Positions 42,723 through 52,011 of a DNA stretch of 64,000 nt are shown here, in pieces. The stretch comes from Vondammii sp040505895 (GTDB lineage Bacteria > Pseudomonadota > Gammaproteobacteria > Chromatiales > Chromatiaceae). The first letter of the stretch is position 1; each line of letters starts with the position of its first letter. The stretch is taken from assembly GCA_040505895.1 (NCBI GenBank), contig JBEVXU010000005.1:40171-104170 (forward strand), read 5' to 3'. Position numbers and translations under genes: made by a program. The notes under the pieces were generated by a model that was given only the letters and a program-made list of their open reading frames with translations, had not been told where the DNA came from and searched no databases.

Positions 42723-44102
42723 CTAAACTACTTGGGGCTTACACGCCCTGACATGTTCAACAAACCTTTGAGTCCAATGATTCCCGCCGACATCTCGCAT
42801 ATGGGTGTAGCTTGCCAACAGGTTCTTGTAGACAATGCCATCGTTACTACCATCAATTCCGGTACCACGAATCACCTGATAAGCAAAGTTAATCCCTTTA
42901 TCCAGATTTTCAATGGCAGAGTAGTGAAACTCGTGGGCGGCAATCTCAGATGATTGCCCAGGGAGTTTCGGCCATGGGCTCTGTTCTCTCTCACGCAGGC
43001 GAACATAGCCTCTACCCTGTGGACGCTCGTGCATAACAATGTCACCCGGGATCGCACCAACCATTTTACACACTTTGTCCTGCCAGGTCAGCTTGCGGGC
43101 AAGGTACATAAGTCCCCCGCACTCTGCATAGACAGGCCCCCCGGCTTCAACAAATGCTTTGATCTCCTGCCGCAGGGAGTTATTCGCTTCCAACTCATCC
43201 ATAGCGATTTCAGGGAAACCTCCTCCGATGAAGAGACCATCAACTGGCGGCAGCACACTGTCACTCAGAGCATCAAAGGGTACCAGCTCCGCACCTGCTT
43301 TTTCCATCCGCGTGAGATCACCCGGGTAGTAGAAACCAAAAGCACGATCGCGCGGATAGCCAATGCGTACTCTTTCACCAGTGAACAGATACTTCTCTTC
43401 CGTCACCTCCGGCAGTGGTGCTGTTGCTGCTGCAAATTCGAGAATTCGGTCAAGATCGACCTGTTCAGCCACGCGCTGACCCAGCAGCCGAATTTTTGCA
43501 GCAGCTTCACTCGACTCATTACTTGGCATTAAACCAAGGTGGCGCTCATCAATCTCCAGCTCTGGATTTGAGTGCACCGAACCGACCACCGGGATATCCG
43601 TATAGTGCTCAATTACTCGGCACAGTTTACCTTCATGACGGCTACCACCAACCTTGTTGAGTATCACCCCTGCGATTGTGAGATTCTGGTCAAATGCCTG
43701 GTAGCCGAGGATCAGCGGTGCGATACCACGGGTCATGCCACGTGCGTCTATGACTAAAAAAACCGGAGAGTTCAGCTGGGTAGCCAGTGCAGCGTTGCTG
43801 TTACTGCCATCCAGGTCGAGACCATCATAGAGCCCCTTGTTACCTTCGATCACCCCGATATCCTTACCCATCATGGCACGGTGAAACTCCTGGGTGATCT
43901 CCTCTGCCGACATAGTATAAAAATCGAGATTGATGCAGTTGTTGCCACCTGCGGCGGAGAGCCAGATTGGATCTATGTAGTCTGGTCCCTTCTTAAACGG
44001 CTGTACAGCCATCCCGCGCTCGCGCAACGCTGCGGTCAGGCCGATAGAGACGGTTGTCTTACCTGATGATTTGTGAGCTGCGGATATAAAAAAATGAGAC
44101 AT
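42723..44102 (-). CDS. dsrN: DsrN, siroheme amidase (siroamide synthase)
   Basis: This 459-residue protein of the CobB/CbiA family has an N-terminal dethiobiotin-synthase-like ATPase (SAAHKSSGKTTVSIGL, VIEGNKGLYDG) and a C-terminal glutamine amidotransferase domain with PVYAECGGLMYLA. It makes the siro(heme)amide cofactor for DsrAB. No Shine-Dalgarno is visible before the ATG (the leader reads TTTAAAAA). The gene is separated from dsrP by 266 bases that contain a terminator and a repeat, so it probably has its own promoter. Confidence 0.93.
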   Translation of the reverse strand: MSHFFISAAHKSSGKTTVSIGLTAALRERGMAVQPFKKGPDYIDPIWLSAAGGNNCINLDFYTMSAEEITQEFHRAMMGKDIGVIEGNKGLYDGLDLDGSNSNAALATQLNSPVFLVIDARGMTRGIAPLILGYQAFDQNLTIAGVILNKVGGSRHEGKLCRVIEHYTDIPVVGSVHSNPELEIDERHLGLMPSNESSEAAAKIRLLGQRVAEQVDLDRILEFAAATAPLPEVTEEKYLFTGERVRIGYPRDRAFGFYYPGDLTRMEKAGAELVPFDALSDSVLPPVDGLFIGGGFPEIAMDELEANNSLRQEIKAFVEAGGPVYAECGGLMYLARKLTWQDKVCKMVGAIPGDIVMHERPQGRGYVRLREREQSPWPKLPGQSSEIAAHEFHYSAIENLDKGINFAYQVIRGTGIDGSNDGIVYKNLLASYTHMRDVGGNHWTQRFVEHVRACKPQVV

Positions 44103-44226
44103 TTTTTAAATTGCCATACGTAAGGGGCTTATGAATTATAGCCTGTGAACAGATCAATGGGGCAGTAAAGTGAGCTATGCTTGGTTGCTGTGGTACTAGT
44201 TAGCCACTGAATCACCCGGATCCTGT

Positions 44227-44262
44227 GTGTACTGCGTGTACTGCGTGTACTGCGTGTACTGC
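44227..44262. repeat. Nine-base tandem repeat GTGTACTGC, four copies
   Basis: Four perfect copies of GTGTACTGC lie between dsrP and dsrN, upstream of dsrN. The unit is not a multiple-turn binding-site array, so a function is unclear. Confidence 0.95.
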
Positions 44263-44310
44263 GAAGACAGTAGTCTTTACTTCTGAGCGGAATCAATAGG
44301 GCTAAAGCGA

Positions 44311-44345
44311 AAAAACCACCGCCGGTTACCCGGTGGTGGTTTTTT
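44311..44345 (-). terminator. Intrinsic terminator after dsrP
   Basis: On the minus strand ACCACCACCG and CGGCGGTGGT form a stem of about ten base pairs with one mismatch, and TTTTTT follows. It lies 24 bases after the dsrP stop. Because A runs flank the other side, it could also act on plus-strand transcripts. Confidence 0.85.
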
Positions 44346-44368
44346 CAGGTTTATACTCAGCGACAGAG

Positions 44369-45571
44369 TTAGGCAGACTCGTCTGTGGGATCCTCAAGAC
44401 TTTCAGGCAGCACCTGCAGCATACGTGAACCAACAGCCACCAGAGTCATGGCAACGGCAATACCACCAAATCCAAGCAGCGCCTCGGGAACAGTAGGTAC
44501 GTAACCGTTGACCATACCGTCGAAGAAGCTGCTGGAGACAACCTCTTTACCCGGGAAGATATTCATCGGGAATGCCTGACCGCCTATCACGATCACATAG
44601 ACCTGGAAGAACCCACCAATCAATACCAGGATAGAGGCTGTAGCAATAGCAAAGCGTGAAGTAGCAAATGCCGGAGAGTAGATGAGGAACAGCGGAATGA
44701 TACCGCCAATCAGTACCTGACCGATCCAGAACATATTGGTGTAGACGCCGCCACCCAGCAGAATAAACTGCTCTATACCATGATGCTGCGTCACGTAAAG
44801 ATTAGTCAAATGGTAGACTACGGCGAAGTAAAGCACCGCACCAACAAATACCCCCAACAGATTCTTCAACTTGGCAAGACGAAGCCCACCCAGCTCCCGA
44901 CCAGCCCACCAGTAGGCGGACATCAGAGCGACGATAAAAAATGCCAGCCCAAAACTGAATGACATGATGATAAACATCGGCGCCATAATCGCCGCATCAT
45001 AGGCTTCGCGAGCTACCAGGAAACCGAAGATGGAACCGGTACCTGTAGTCAGTGCCAACCGCCAGATAAATGCAGCATAGCCGACAGTGATTTTGTATTT
45101 CTGAACTTTACGGTCAATCATTGTCCAGATGTAGACACCAACGATTGCAAAGAAACCACTGTATAGAATGATATTCCAGGCAAAGATCGACTTGAAGTTG
45201 TAGCTGGTGACAGCAACGATAATGCGGTCCGGACGGCCAAGATCCAGCAGCAGCACGATCAGACCACCTGCAAGCAGGCCAATCGCCAGCAGTGCCGAGA
45301 ATCGCCCAAGAGGTTTGTACATTGGCCCACCAAAAACCGAGCCGATTGAAGCAACGTTAAGTGCCCCTGAGGCGGCCACGATCAGGAAGATGGCAAACAC
45401 ATGTGGCAGACCCCAGACAATCTGGTTAGTCATGCCTGTAACATGATGACCACTGTGTTCCATAAAAAATGCCGCGCCCAAAGCAACAGCGATAATGAAA
45501 CCTAGAAGGGCGAGACCACCCCAGAACCTGGAAGAGCTACACCAGAGCTCACGGTAGGACATATCTTTCAT
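44369..45571 (-). CDS. dsrP: DsrP, NrfD/PsrC-type membrane subunit of DsrMKJOP
   Basis: This 400-residue integral membrane protein has about ten helices and belongs to the NrfD family. It is the quinone-interacting partner of the DsrJ/DsrO periplasmic arm. It opens after a good AAGGAG site with WGGLALLGFIIAVALGAAFFMEHSGHHVTG. It is the last gene before the terminator at 44311-44345. The start at 45571 is preferred to the Met three codons later because of the binding-site spacing. Confidence 0.93.
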   Translation of the reverse strand: MKDMSYRELWCSSSRFWGGLALLGFIIAVALGAAFFMEHSGHHVTGMTNQIVWGLPHVFAIFLIVAASGALNVASIGSVFGGPMYKPLGRFSALLAIGLLAGGLIVLLLDLGRPDRIIVAVTSYNFKSIFAWNIILYSGFFAIVGVYIWTMIDRKVQKYKITVGYAAFIWRLALTTGTGSIFGFLVAREAYDAAIMAPMFIIMSFSFGLAFFIVALMSAYWWAGRELGGLRLAKLKNLLGVFVGAVLYFAVVYHLTNLYVTQHHGIEQFILLGGGVYTNMFWIGQVLIGGIIPLFLIYSPAFATSRFAIATASILVLIGGFFQVYVIVIGGQAFPMNIFPGKEVVSSSFFDGMVNGYVPTVPEALLGFGGIAVAMTLVAVGSRMLQVLPESLEDPTDESA

Positions 45572-45591
45572 CTAACTCTACTCCTTCCCGC

Positions 45592-46365
45592 TTATACGTT
45601 GGTGTAGCGAACACCGGTATTGAGTTCAAGATCGGCACGAATCTGCCGACTAGTTTTCTCTTTTAATGCCATCGCAACAGCACTTTGAGGGTCTTTCAGA
45701 TCACCAAAGGTAATTGCCTGATGACCATCTTTTTCACATGCATCCTGACAGGCGGTAGTGGTTGCACCCGCATCGAGACGAGTTGCACAGAAGTTACACG
45801 ACTCAACGCAACCTTTGCCACGTGGTGCAGAGACAAGTTGCTCTGTTATATCCTGATGGATGAATGAGCGTGCCTTATAGGGGCACGCCATCATGCAATA
45901 GCGGCAGCCAATACACTTATGGCGATCCACCATAACGATGCCATCGGCACGTTTAAATGATGCCGTGGTCGGGCAAACGTCGACACAGGGTGGGTGTTCA
46001 CAGTGCTGACACATCAGCGGTAGATTAGTGACCTCTCCGGTCTGATTGTCTTTCAGCTTTACCTTTCGGATCCACTGCGGACGCTGTGCATTCCACTTTT
46101 CATCGGACTGACCTTCAGGGCGCACCTGAAGATCGATGCCGTTTTCGCTGTTACACGCATCGACACAAACACTGCAACCTTCTGCGCACTTATTGGAATC
46201 GATCAGCATACCCCAGCGGGTATCACTACTTGCACCCTGTTGCTCACCACTACCTGCAACAGCAAGCAGTACACCAGGAGCTACAGTTGCTGCACCGGCC
46301 GCAAGGACCGTCTTGCCGAAAAACTCCCGGCGCTTCATGTCAGGCTGGTCACTATTTTTCGTCAT
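45592..46365 (-). CDS. dsrO: DsrO, Tat-exported ferredoxin-like subunit
   Basis: This periplasmic iron-sulfur protein is about 257 residues from the ATG at 46365, two bases after the dsrJ stop and preceded by GAGG. An N-terminal Tat signal (KRREFFGKT followed by a hydrophobic AAGAATVAPGVLLAV) is clear. Four Cys groups (CAEGCSVCVDAC, CQHCEHPPCVDVC, CIGCRYCMMAC and a final group ending CQDAC) give ferredoxin-type cluster sites. It passes electrons between DsrJ and DsrP. Confidence 0.93.
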   Translation of the reverse strand: MTKNSDQPDMKRREFFGKTVLAAGAATVAPGVLLAVAGSGEQQGASSDTRWGMLIDSNKCAEGCSVCVDACNSENGIDLQVRPEGQSDEKWNAQRPQWIRKVKLKDNQTGEVTNLPLMCQHCEHPPCVDVCPTTASFKRADGIVMVDRHKCIGCRYCMMACPYKARSFIHQDITEQLVSAPRGKGCVESCNFCATRLDAGATTTACQDACEKDGHQAITFGDLKDPQSAVAMALKEKTSRQIRADLELNTGVRYTNV

Positions 46366-46367
46366 GA

Positions 46368-46889
46368 TCAGTCCTCTACTACTTGGCGGTGCCATTTGGA
46401 AAAGTGTTGTGCCGTCACAGCGTGTTGCTTATCAGCATCAAGCTGCAGAGCAAAAGCACCTACCTTTATCTCTGAATCGCTTAGTGAAGCACTCTCTGAT
46501 TGCGGTGTTTTCCGATGGCACTGGAAACATGCAAAGTAGAGATTGACTCCTACATAGCTGTGGCAGGACTCACAAAACTGTCCTTCCCCATTGACCGGTG
46601 CATAACCACCTTTACCGTCATCTGCAGCATGACAATCAACGCAGGCCGCAAGACTGGCCTTAGTATCCCTGATGCCTTGACGGACGGTGGCGACACGGTC
46701 GTGTTTCAGATAATCCATATGATTGCGACGCATCTCTGCCTTCGGTGCCACACAGTCGTCCGGTCCGAGACCGGCCGCCTTGGACCCCTTTGTGACAAAA
46801 GATTCGCCCATGGCCCCCATGGAGAGCACCGCGAACAGTGCTCCCATGAAGATCATAGTGGATCGTTTGATGCCGGTAGAACTAAGCAT
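46368..46889 (-). CDS. dsrJ: DsrJ, triheme periplasmic cytochrome c
   Basis: This 173-residue protein has an N-terminal signal or anchor helix and three CxxCH heme motifs: CVDCH (83-87), CESCH (106-110) and CFQCH (121-125). DsrJ is the periplasmic cytochrome of the DsrMKJOP complex; one of its hemes is known to have unusual Cys ligation in A. vinosum. An extra Cys46 (DDCVAPK) could supply such a ligand. It is tightly linked to dsrL and dsrO. Confidence 0.94.
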   Translation of the reverse strand: MLSSTGIKRSTMIFMGALFAVLSMGAMGESFVTKGSKAAGLGPDDCVAPKAEMRRNHMDYLKHDRVATVRQGIRDTKASLAACVDCHAADDGKGGYAPVNGEGQFCESCHSYVGVNLYFACFQCHRKTPQSESASLSDSEIKVGAFALQLDADKQHAVTAQHFSKWHRQVVED

Positions 46890-46897
46890 GACAGCTC

Positions 46898-48844
46898 CTA
46901 TTCACCAAGACCCATCTGGATGTAACCGGTGGGGCAAACATCGGTACAGATGTGACAGCCAATACACTTGCTGTAGTCAGTATCAACATAACGACCGGTG
47001 GTTGCCTCATTCTTCTTAACACGGAAGACAGCATCTTGAGGACAGAAGATAACGCAGTTATCACACTCGAAGCACATGCCACAGCTCATGCAGCGCTTGG
47101 ACTCAGAAGTCACCTGCTCCTCACTGAGCATAATCAGGCGATCTTTGAAGTGACCCAGTACATCATCTGCACTTGGAACGTCTTCATCACGAATATTACG
47201 TTTCGCATATTCGAAGTGCCCAAGGAAGAGGGCCTTGGAAGTGATCACTTCCTGTTCGGAACGGTCTTCGTAGTTGTGTACTGCGTACTTGGCAGTACCG
47301 GTACCGCGCATGTCGCCCACAGTAGAATCGAAGTGCTCAGGATCAAGACCGGCCTCATGTAGCTTGGCCATCAGGTCGAAGTGGTGTACATCAACTTTTG
47401 GACGCTTACCCTGCTCTTCCTGCTTCATGTAGATGTCGATACTCTCAACCGCTACAGAGGCTTGACCGATTGCGGTGGTCAGCAGATGAGGATTGACGAT
47501 ATCACCCGCAACGAAGTGACCCGCTTTTCCAGGTACCTGGAAGAATTTATCGGCGTCGATGAGATTGCGATCATTAGCCATATCTTCAATGCCGGCCATA
47601 TCACCGCTCTGGCCAATAGCAGATACAACAAGATCAGCTTCCAGCACACGCTCGGTGCCCTCGGTGGGAATCGGTCTCATACCGTCCATGGTGCAATCAC
47701 ACACTTTCAGTCCGGTGGCGCGACCATCATCACCAACGATCACTTCCAGTGGCATCACACCGTCAAGAATAGCGCAGCCTTCGTGCAGAGCATCATGAAT
47801 CTCATGCTCCGCGGCAAACATCTTATCTTTGGTAAACAGTGAGGTCAGGGTGGCGTTAGCACTTTCGGCAGCATCTGCCAGGGTTTGGTCCTGATTGATA
47901 CTGGTGTCATGCACCACATCTTCAGGATTGCCGGCTGCTGCATTGTAACCGACGCGGCGGGTGACGGAGATAACGTCAATGGAGGTATCACCACCACCAA
48001 TGCAGACTACATTCTTGCCAGTGACCTTCAGGCGGCCCTCATTGAAAGCCTTCAAGAAAGCAACACCGGAAACACAGTTTGGGGTACCTTCCCAGCCATC
48101 AATGGGGAGGCCACGACCGTTCTGGCAGCCGAGTGCCCAAAGGACGGCATCGTACTCTTTCTCCAGGTCGGCTACCGCGACATCAGCACCTACACGAACA
48201 CCGGTACGGACCTCAACACCCATATCGACAATGCGCTGAATTTCAGCAGCCAGCTTGTCACGAGGAATACGGTAGTTGGGGATGCCATAGCGCATCATGC
48301 CGCCAAGATCTGCATCTTTTTCTATAACAGTGGCAGCGTGTCCCATACGGCGAAGCTGGTAAGCAGCCGCCATACCGGCAGGACCGCCACCGATGATAGC
48401 AACCTTTTTACCTGTATCTGCGCCGGCTTCAAACTGGTAGCCGTTAGCAAGTGCGGTATCGCCGATAAACTGCTCGACAGAGTTGATACCAACGAAATCC
48501 TCAACGTCACTACGGTTACAACCGTCCTGACAAGGAGCGGGACAGACACGGCCCATCATGGAAGGGAAAGGATTGGCATCGGTGGAGCGACGGAATGCGT
48601 ACTCCTGCCACTCTACACCCTCGGGCGGTTTTTCCTGACCGCGGGCAATTGCAAGGTAGCCACGAATATCCTCACCGGCAGGACAACCGCCCTGACAAGG
48701 TGGAGTCTTGTGGACATAGGTGGGGCACTTGTGGGAAGTGTCCTCGACGAAAATCTTATCGCCCCAATCATCCCATTCGTTTTCACCTTCCTCATACCGA
48801 CGGAAATTCAAATTGGCCTGCATCTCTTCAGTAGGAGTCGCCAT
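46898..48844 (-). CDS. dsrL: DsrL, iron-sulfur flavoprotein NAD(P)H oxidoreductase
   Basis: This 648-residue protein is related to the small subunit of glutamate synthase. The N-terminal Cys set (C40, C50, C54, C101, C105, C109) binds iron-sulfur clusters. Two Rossmann folds bind FAD (IIGGGPAGMAA, from 151) and NAD(P)H. The C-terminus carries ferredoxin-like clusters (CMSCGMCFECDNC and CIGCHICTDVC). DsrL is the electron acceptor partner of oxidative DsrAB and is typical of the sulfur-oxidising pathway. AAGGAG precedes the ATG. Confidence 0.94.
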   Translation of the reverse strand: MATPTEEMQANLNFRRYEEGENEWDDWGDKIFVEDTSHKCPTYVHKTPPCQGGCPAGEDIRGYLAIARGQEKPPEGVEWQEYAFRRSTDANPFPSMMGRVCPAPCQDGCNRSDVEDFVGINSVEQFIGDTALANGYQFEAGADTGKKVAIIGGGPAGMAAAYQLRRMGHAATVIEKDADLGGMMRYGIPNYRIPRDKLAAEIQRIVDMGVEVRTGVRVGADVAVADLEKEYDAVLWALGCQNGRGLPIDGWEGTPNCVSGVAFLKAFNEGRLKVTGKNVVCIGGGDTSIDVISVTRRVGYNAAAGNPEDVVHDTSINQDQTLADAAESANATLTSLFTKDKMFAAEHEIHDALHEGCAILDGVMPLEVIVGDDGRATGLKVCDCTMDGMRPIPTEGTERVLEADLVVSAIGQSGDMAGIEDMANDRNLIDADKFFQVPGKAGHFVAGDIVNPHLLTTAIGQASVAVESIDIYMKQEEQGKRPKVDVHHFDLMAKLHEAGLDPEHFDSTVGDMRGTGTAKYAVHNYEDRSEQEVITSKALFLGHFEYAKRNIRDEDVPSADDVLGHFKDRLIMLSEEQVTSESKRCMSCGMCFECDNCVIFCPQDAVFRVKKNEATTGRYVDTDYSKCIGCHICTDVCPTGYIQMGLGE

Positions 48845-48936
48845 TGTCTTGTCTCCTTAAACCTTAAATTTAATTCTTAAAACTCCAGTAACAGCGTAAT
48901 TGCCACCACCGGCGCGAAAATTCTATTGTCGATCAG

Positions 48937-50478
48937 CTACTCTTCAGTTTCCTGATCGTCTTCATCCTCTTCGGTCCGCTGACCGGTAAGGATGATTGCG
49001 TTGCTTACCAACTGATGAACACTGACAATTTGGTCCATGTCCATGCCGTAGTAAGGCATTACCTTAGTGAACTGGCTCTTACAGATGGCACAGATTGCCG
49101 CCAAGTGCGTTACACCATGTTCTTTGATGGCGTTATTGAGTGCCGTCATTCGAGGCAAAGCACCCTTAACACGGATTTCCATCAAGTCATCGGTCAGCAG
49201 ACCACCACCACCACCGCAGCAGAAGGTTTTCTCACCGATAGTGTTGTGATCCATATCAACATAATTGTTGCACACCGCCTTGATCACAGCGCGGGGGATC
49301 TCGAACTGACCTCCCGGCTTATCACCCATGCGGGTGGCGCGTGCCACGTTGCATGAGTCGTGGAAGGTGATGGTCATCTCATCGTTGCCAGACTTATCGA
49401 GATTAAGTTTGCCCCGCTCGATCAAATCATTGGTGAACTCACAGATATGCTGCGGCACCGGGTAGTTGGGATCGAGGTCATCAAAAGGACCTGCCAGCGT
49501 ATTGAGGAATGCGTAGGCGATGCGCCAAGCGTGGCCGCACTCACCAAAGACAATACGTTTAACACCCAACTCGGTCGCCGCTTGACGGATACGCATGGAA
49601 ACCCTGCGCATATTCTCGTAATTACCGATGAACATGCCAAAGTTGCCGGCCTCGGAAGCTGTGGTGCTGAGAGTCCAACTGATGCCGGCCTCATGAAACA
49701 CCTTACCGTAACCGATCAGTCCATCGACGTGAGGCTCTGCAAAGAAGTCAGCAGATGGAGTCACCAGCAGGATATCCGCACCCTTAACATCGAGTGGGAA
49801 CTTTACCACTACGCCGGTCTCATCTTCGACATCCTCTTCCAGACCTTCGAGAGTATTCTCGATAGCAGGACCGGGGAGACCGAGGTTGTTACCTATTTTA
49901 TGTACCTTGGCGATGATCTCGTTACAGTACTTCTGGCCGTAACCGATACTGTCGAGTATCTCGCGGGCCGCCATTGAGATCTCTGCCGTATCAATACCAT
50001 AGGGACAGAAAACAGAGCAGCGTCGGCACTGTGAACATTGGTGAAAGTAGCTGTACCACTCATCCAGAGTCTCGCGCGTCAGATCCTCGGCACCCACCAG
50101 CGTGGGAAAGTATTTCCCGGCAAAGGTGAAGTAGCGGCGGTAGACTTTACGCAGGAGATCCTGTCTGCCTACAGGCATATTCTTGGGATCTTTCGTACCC
50201 AGATAGTAGTGGCACTTGTCAGTGCACGAACCACACTTTACACAGGCATCCAGATAGACCTGGAAAGAGCGATAGCGTGAACAGAGGTCAGCCATCTTCT
50301 CCAGGGTTTTCTCGTGCCAGTCATCAACTAATTCACCGGGAAAACCGAGATCGGTATTATGATCTGGATTTTTGACAACGTATGACTTGATATGAGCCAT
50401 CGTGCCTTCTTCCAGCGCCGGCACATCCACAAATTCATGGAGTTCCGGTGTATCAAAAGTTGCCTTTGCCTTTGCCAT
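48937..50478 (-). CDS. dsrK: DsrK, HdrD-like iron-sulfur catalytic subunit
   Basis: This 513-residue cytoplasmic subunit has two [4Fe-4S] ferredoxin motifs (CVKCGSCTDKC and CSQCRRCSVFC) and CCG-type motifs of heterodisulfide reductase (FCCGGGGG). It is the site that exchanges electrons with the DsrC trisulfide or thiols. The C-terminal tail is strongly acidic (EEDEDDQETEE). It starts 21 bases after the dsrM stop, and dsrL follows after a 92-base gap. Confidence 0.94.
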   Translation of the reverse strand: MAKAKATFDTPELHEFVDVPALEEGTMAHIKSYVVKNPDHNTDLGFPGELVDDWHEKTLEKMADLCSRYRSFQVYLDACVKCGSCTDKCHYYLGTKDPKNMPVGRQDLLRKVYRRYFTFAGKYFPTLVGAEDLTRETLDEWYSYFHQCSQCRRCSVFCPYGIDTAEISMAAREILDSIGYGQKYCNEIIAKVHKIGNNLGLPGPAIENTLEGLEEDVEDETGVVVKFPLDVKGADILLVTPSADFFAEPHVDGLIGYGKVFHEAGISWTLSTTASEAGNFGMFIGNYENMRRVSMRIRQAATELGVKRIVFGECGHAWRIAYAFLNTLAGPFDDLDPNYPVPQHICEFTNDLIERGKLNLDKSGNDEMTITFHDSCNVARATRMGDKPGGQFEIPRAVIKAVCNNYVDMDHNTIGEKTFCCGGGGGLLTDDLMEIRVKGALPRMTALNNAIKEHGVTHLAAICAICKSQFTKVMPYYGMDMDQIVSVHQLVSNAIILTGQRTEEDEDDQETEE

Positions 50479-50499
50479 CTGTAGACCTCGTCGACCAGG

Positions 50500-51231
50500 T
50501 TAGTTCTGTTCTTTCTCTTCCAGCGCCTTCGCCCAAGGGACGATATGCCGCTTTTCACGTGGATTATCCACCTGATTTCGCGACGGGCTGAAGAAGATAC
50601 CCGGTGCATGTAACAACTTGCTGAAAGGAAACAGCAGCATCAGCACAATAACCAGCGTAATGTGAACGAGCAGTGGTAAATCCATTGGCAGAGCACCACC
50701 ACTGAAAGTCCAGATGCCAGTGAAGAATTGCTTAACTGCAACGATATCGGTATGTACTACGAAGCTCATCATCAGGCCGCTAAAGCCGATAAAACCAAGC
50801 AACATCAGCCACAGGTAATCAGAGGGAGCTGATATATAGCGTACGCGGTCAACAAAGATGCGTCTGATAAACAGACCACCCAGACCGGCAACCATGGCAA
50901 AGCCGGCATACATACCGAATGGTTGGATCAGTTGAATAGGAAGCCAAACAGCGTCCATGAAGTAACGGACGTGGCGGAGCAGCACCAGGAGAAGTCCCAA
51001 ATGGAACATCCATGAGAATATCCAGGTCCACTTAGTGCTCTTGAAAAGACTTTCAAAAAACACTACTTCACGGAACATGCGCAATACCACTCCGGTTTGG
51101 GTAACAGGAGCCGGGGTGGTTGGAATCTTTAATGGAGCGGGTGTCTTGGCATATTGGGCAATCTTTCTTGCCAAACCAATGACCAGCACAAGAGTCGCCA
51201 CGATAAACAGCAACGCATAGACAGTCGACAT
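50500..51231 (-). CDS. dsrM: DsrM, NarI-like heme b membrane subunit
   Basis: This 243-residue membrane protein has five helices and belongs to the nitrate reductase gamma (NarI) type. His residues in MFHLGLLLVLLRHVRYF, LVHITLV and KLLHAPG can ligate two heme b groups. It links DsrK to the quinone pool. It is downstream of dsrC, with a perfect 11-bp hairpin in the spacer. Confidence 0.92.
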   Translation of the reverse strand: MSTVYALLFIVATLVLVIGLARKIAQYAKTPAPLKIPTTPAPVTQTGVVLRMFREVVFFESLFKSTKWTWIFSWMFHLGLLLVLLRHVRYFMDAVWLPIQLIQPFGMYAGFAMVAGLGGLFIRRIFVDRVRYISAPSDYLWLMLLGFIGFSGLMMSFVVHTDIVAVKQFFTGIWTFSGGALPMDLPLLVHITLVIVLMLLFPFSKLLHAPGIFFSPSRNQVDNPREKRHIVPWAKALEEKEQN

Positions 51232-51263
51232 GTTCCTGCCTTCCTCAATCGGTGTTCAAACAG

Positions 51264-51289
51264 CCGGGAGGGATCAAAATCCCTCCCGG
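51264..51289 (-). other. Strong hairpin in the dsrC-dsrM spacer
   Basis: CCGGGAGGGAT and ATCCCTCCCGG form a perfect 11-bp stem with a four-base loop, lying 21 bases after the dsrC stop. No T tract follows on the minus strand, so it is not a classical terminator. It could stabilise the dsrC 3' end or partly stop transcription, so that dsrC is made in excess over dsrMKLJOP. Confidence 0.75.
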
Positions 51290-51310
51290 ACGATAAGATC
51301 AGCTTGGATC

Positions 51311-51649
51311 TTAGATACAGCCGGTAGGCTTAGGCAGACCGGCGAAGCGGCAAGCCTGCTTACCAGGGCCGTAAGGGAACAGGGAGTACAGGTACTTGCT
51401 GTTACCCTTCTCTTTACCCAGCTTTTTACCAACAGCCTTGGTCAGAACACGTACGGCAGGAGCAATCTGATACTCTTCATAGTACTCACGCAGGAAGTTG
51501 ATGATATCCCAATGCTCATCGGTCAATTCCAGCTCGTCTTCCTTAGACATTTCCGTTGCAATTGCAGGAATCCACTCGTTAAGGTTTACCAGGTAACCCT
51601 CTTCATCGGTCTCAAAAGTCTTGCCGTCAGCTTCAATAGCCATTTTCAA
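51311..51649 (-). CDS. dsrC: DsrC, sulfur-carrier protein with both conserved cysteines
   Basis: This 112-residue protein of the TusE/DsrC family has a C-terminal arm (KQACRFAGLPKPTGCI) with Cys100 and Cys111, spaced C-x10-C, as in functional DsrC. It receives sulfane sulfur from DsrEFH, forms the trisulfide used by DsrAB and is reoxidised or reduced via DsrK. The N-terminus reads MKMAIEADGKTF. The window has a second DsrC-type gene at 57584-57928 that lacks both cysteines. Confidence 0.96.
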   Translation of the reverse strand: MKMAIEADGKTFETDEEGYLVNLNEWIPAIATEMSKEDELELTDEHWDIINFLREYYEEYQIAPAVRVLTKAVGKKLGKEKGNSKYLYSLFPYGPGKQACRFAGLPKPTGCI

Positions 51650-51688
51650 ATCTCCTAGAAATATCAGGTAGTGATAGTCAGTTTTGGA

Positions 51689-51994
51689 TTAAACCCAGGC
51701 AACAACTTTGCTGTGTTCAGCAGAGAGGTCAACAAATCCTGCGTAGTCTACAATTTCAAACCCTTCGGTTATTCGGTCAGCAGCAATGCCGCGAGCCTTA
51801 ACGTCCGCACCCAGGGCGTAGAACTTAACGCCTTTGGCTGCCAGCACCTTCGCCTCGGCGGAGGTGCCTTTCATTGCGGCATAGACTCCATCCTCAACCA
51901 GCAGGACTGCGCTGCCTTCCAGCACGTGGCCCAGGCAGTTGTCAAAAGAGCCTTTCTCGAAAGGTGATTTATTTACGGTATGCAATTCACTCAT
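51689..51994 (-). CDS. dsrH: DsrH, TusB-like sulfur-transfer subunit
   Basis: This 101-residue protein is part of the DsrEFH hexamer that relays sulfur to DsrC. Cys20 (SFDNCLGHV) is at the position described for DsrH in A. vinosum. It has the short alpha/beta fold of TusB (SAVLLVEDGVYAAMKG). Confidence 0.93.
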   Translation of the reverse strand: MSELHTVNKSPFEKGSFDNCLGHVLEGSAVLLVEDGVYAAMKGTSAEAKVLAAKGVKFYALGADVKARGIAADRITEGFEIVDYAGFVDLSAEHSKVVAWV

Positions 51995-52011
51995 GACAGC
52001 ACCCTACTCAG

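Noticed and set aside
47559..47842. Antisense frames within dsrL and dsrK taken as regulatory RNAs
   Set aside because: No promoter or terminator is seen for them.
47885..48880. Long plus-strand frame of 331 codons antisense to dsrL
   Set aside because: It lies wholly opposite the well-supported dsrL and has no family features. Its length follows from the codon pattern of the real gene.
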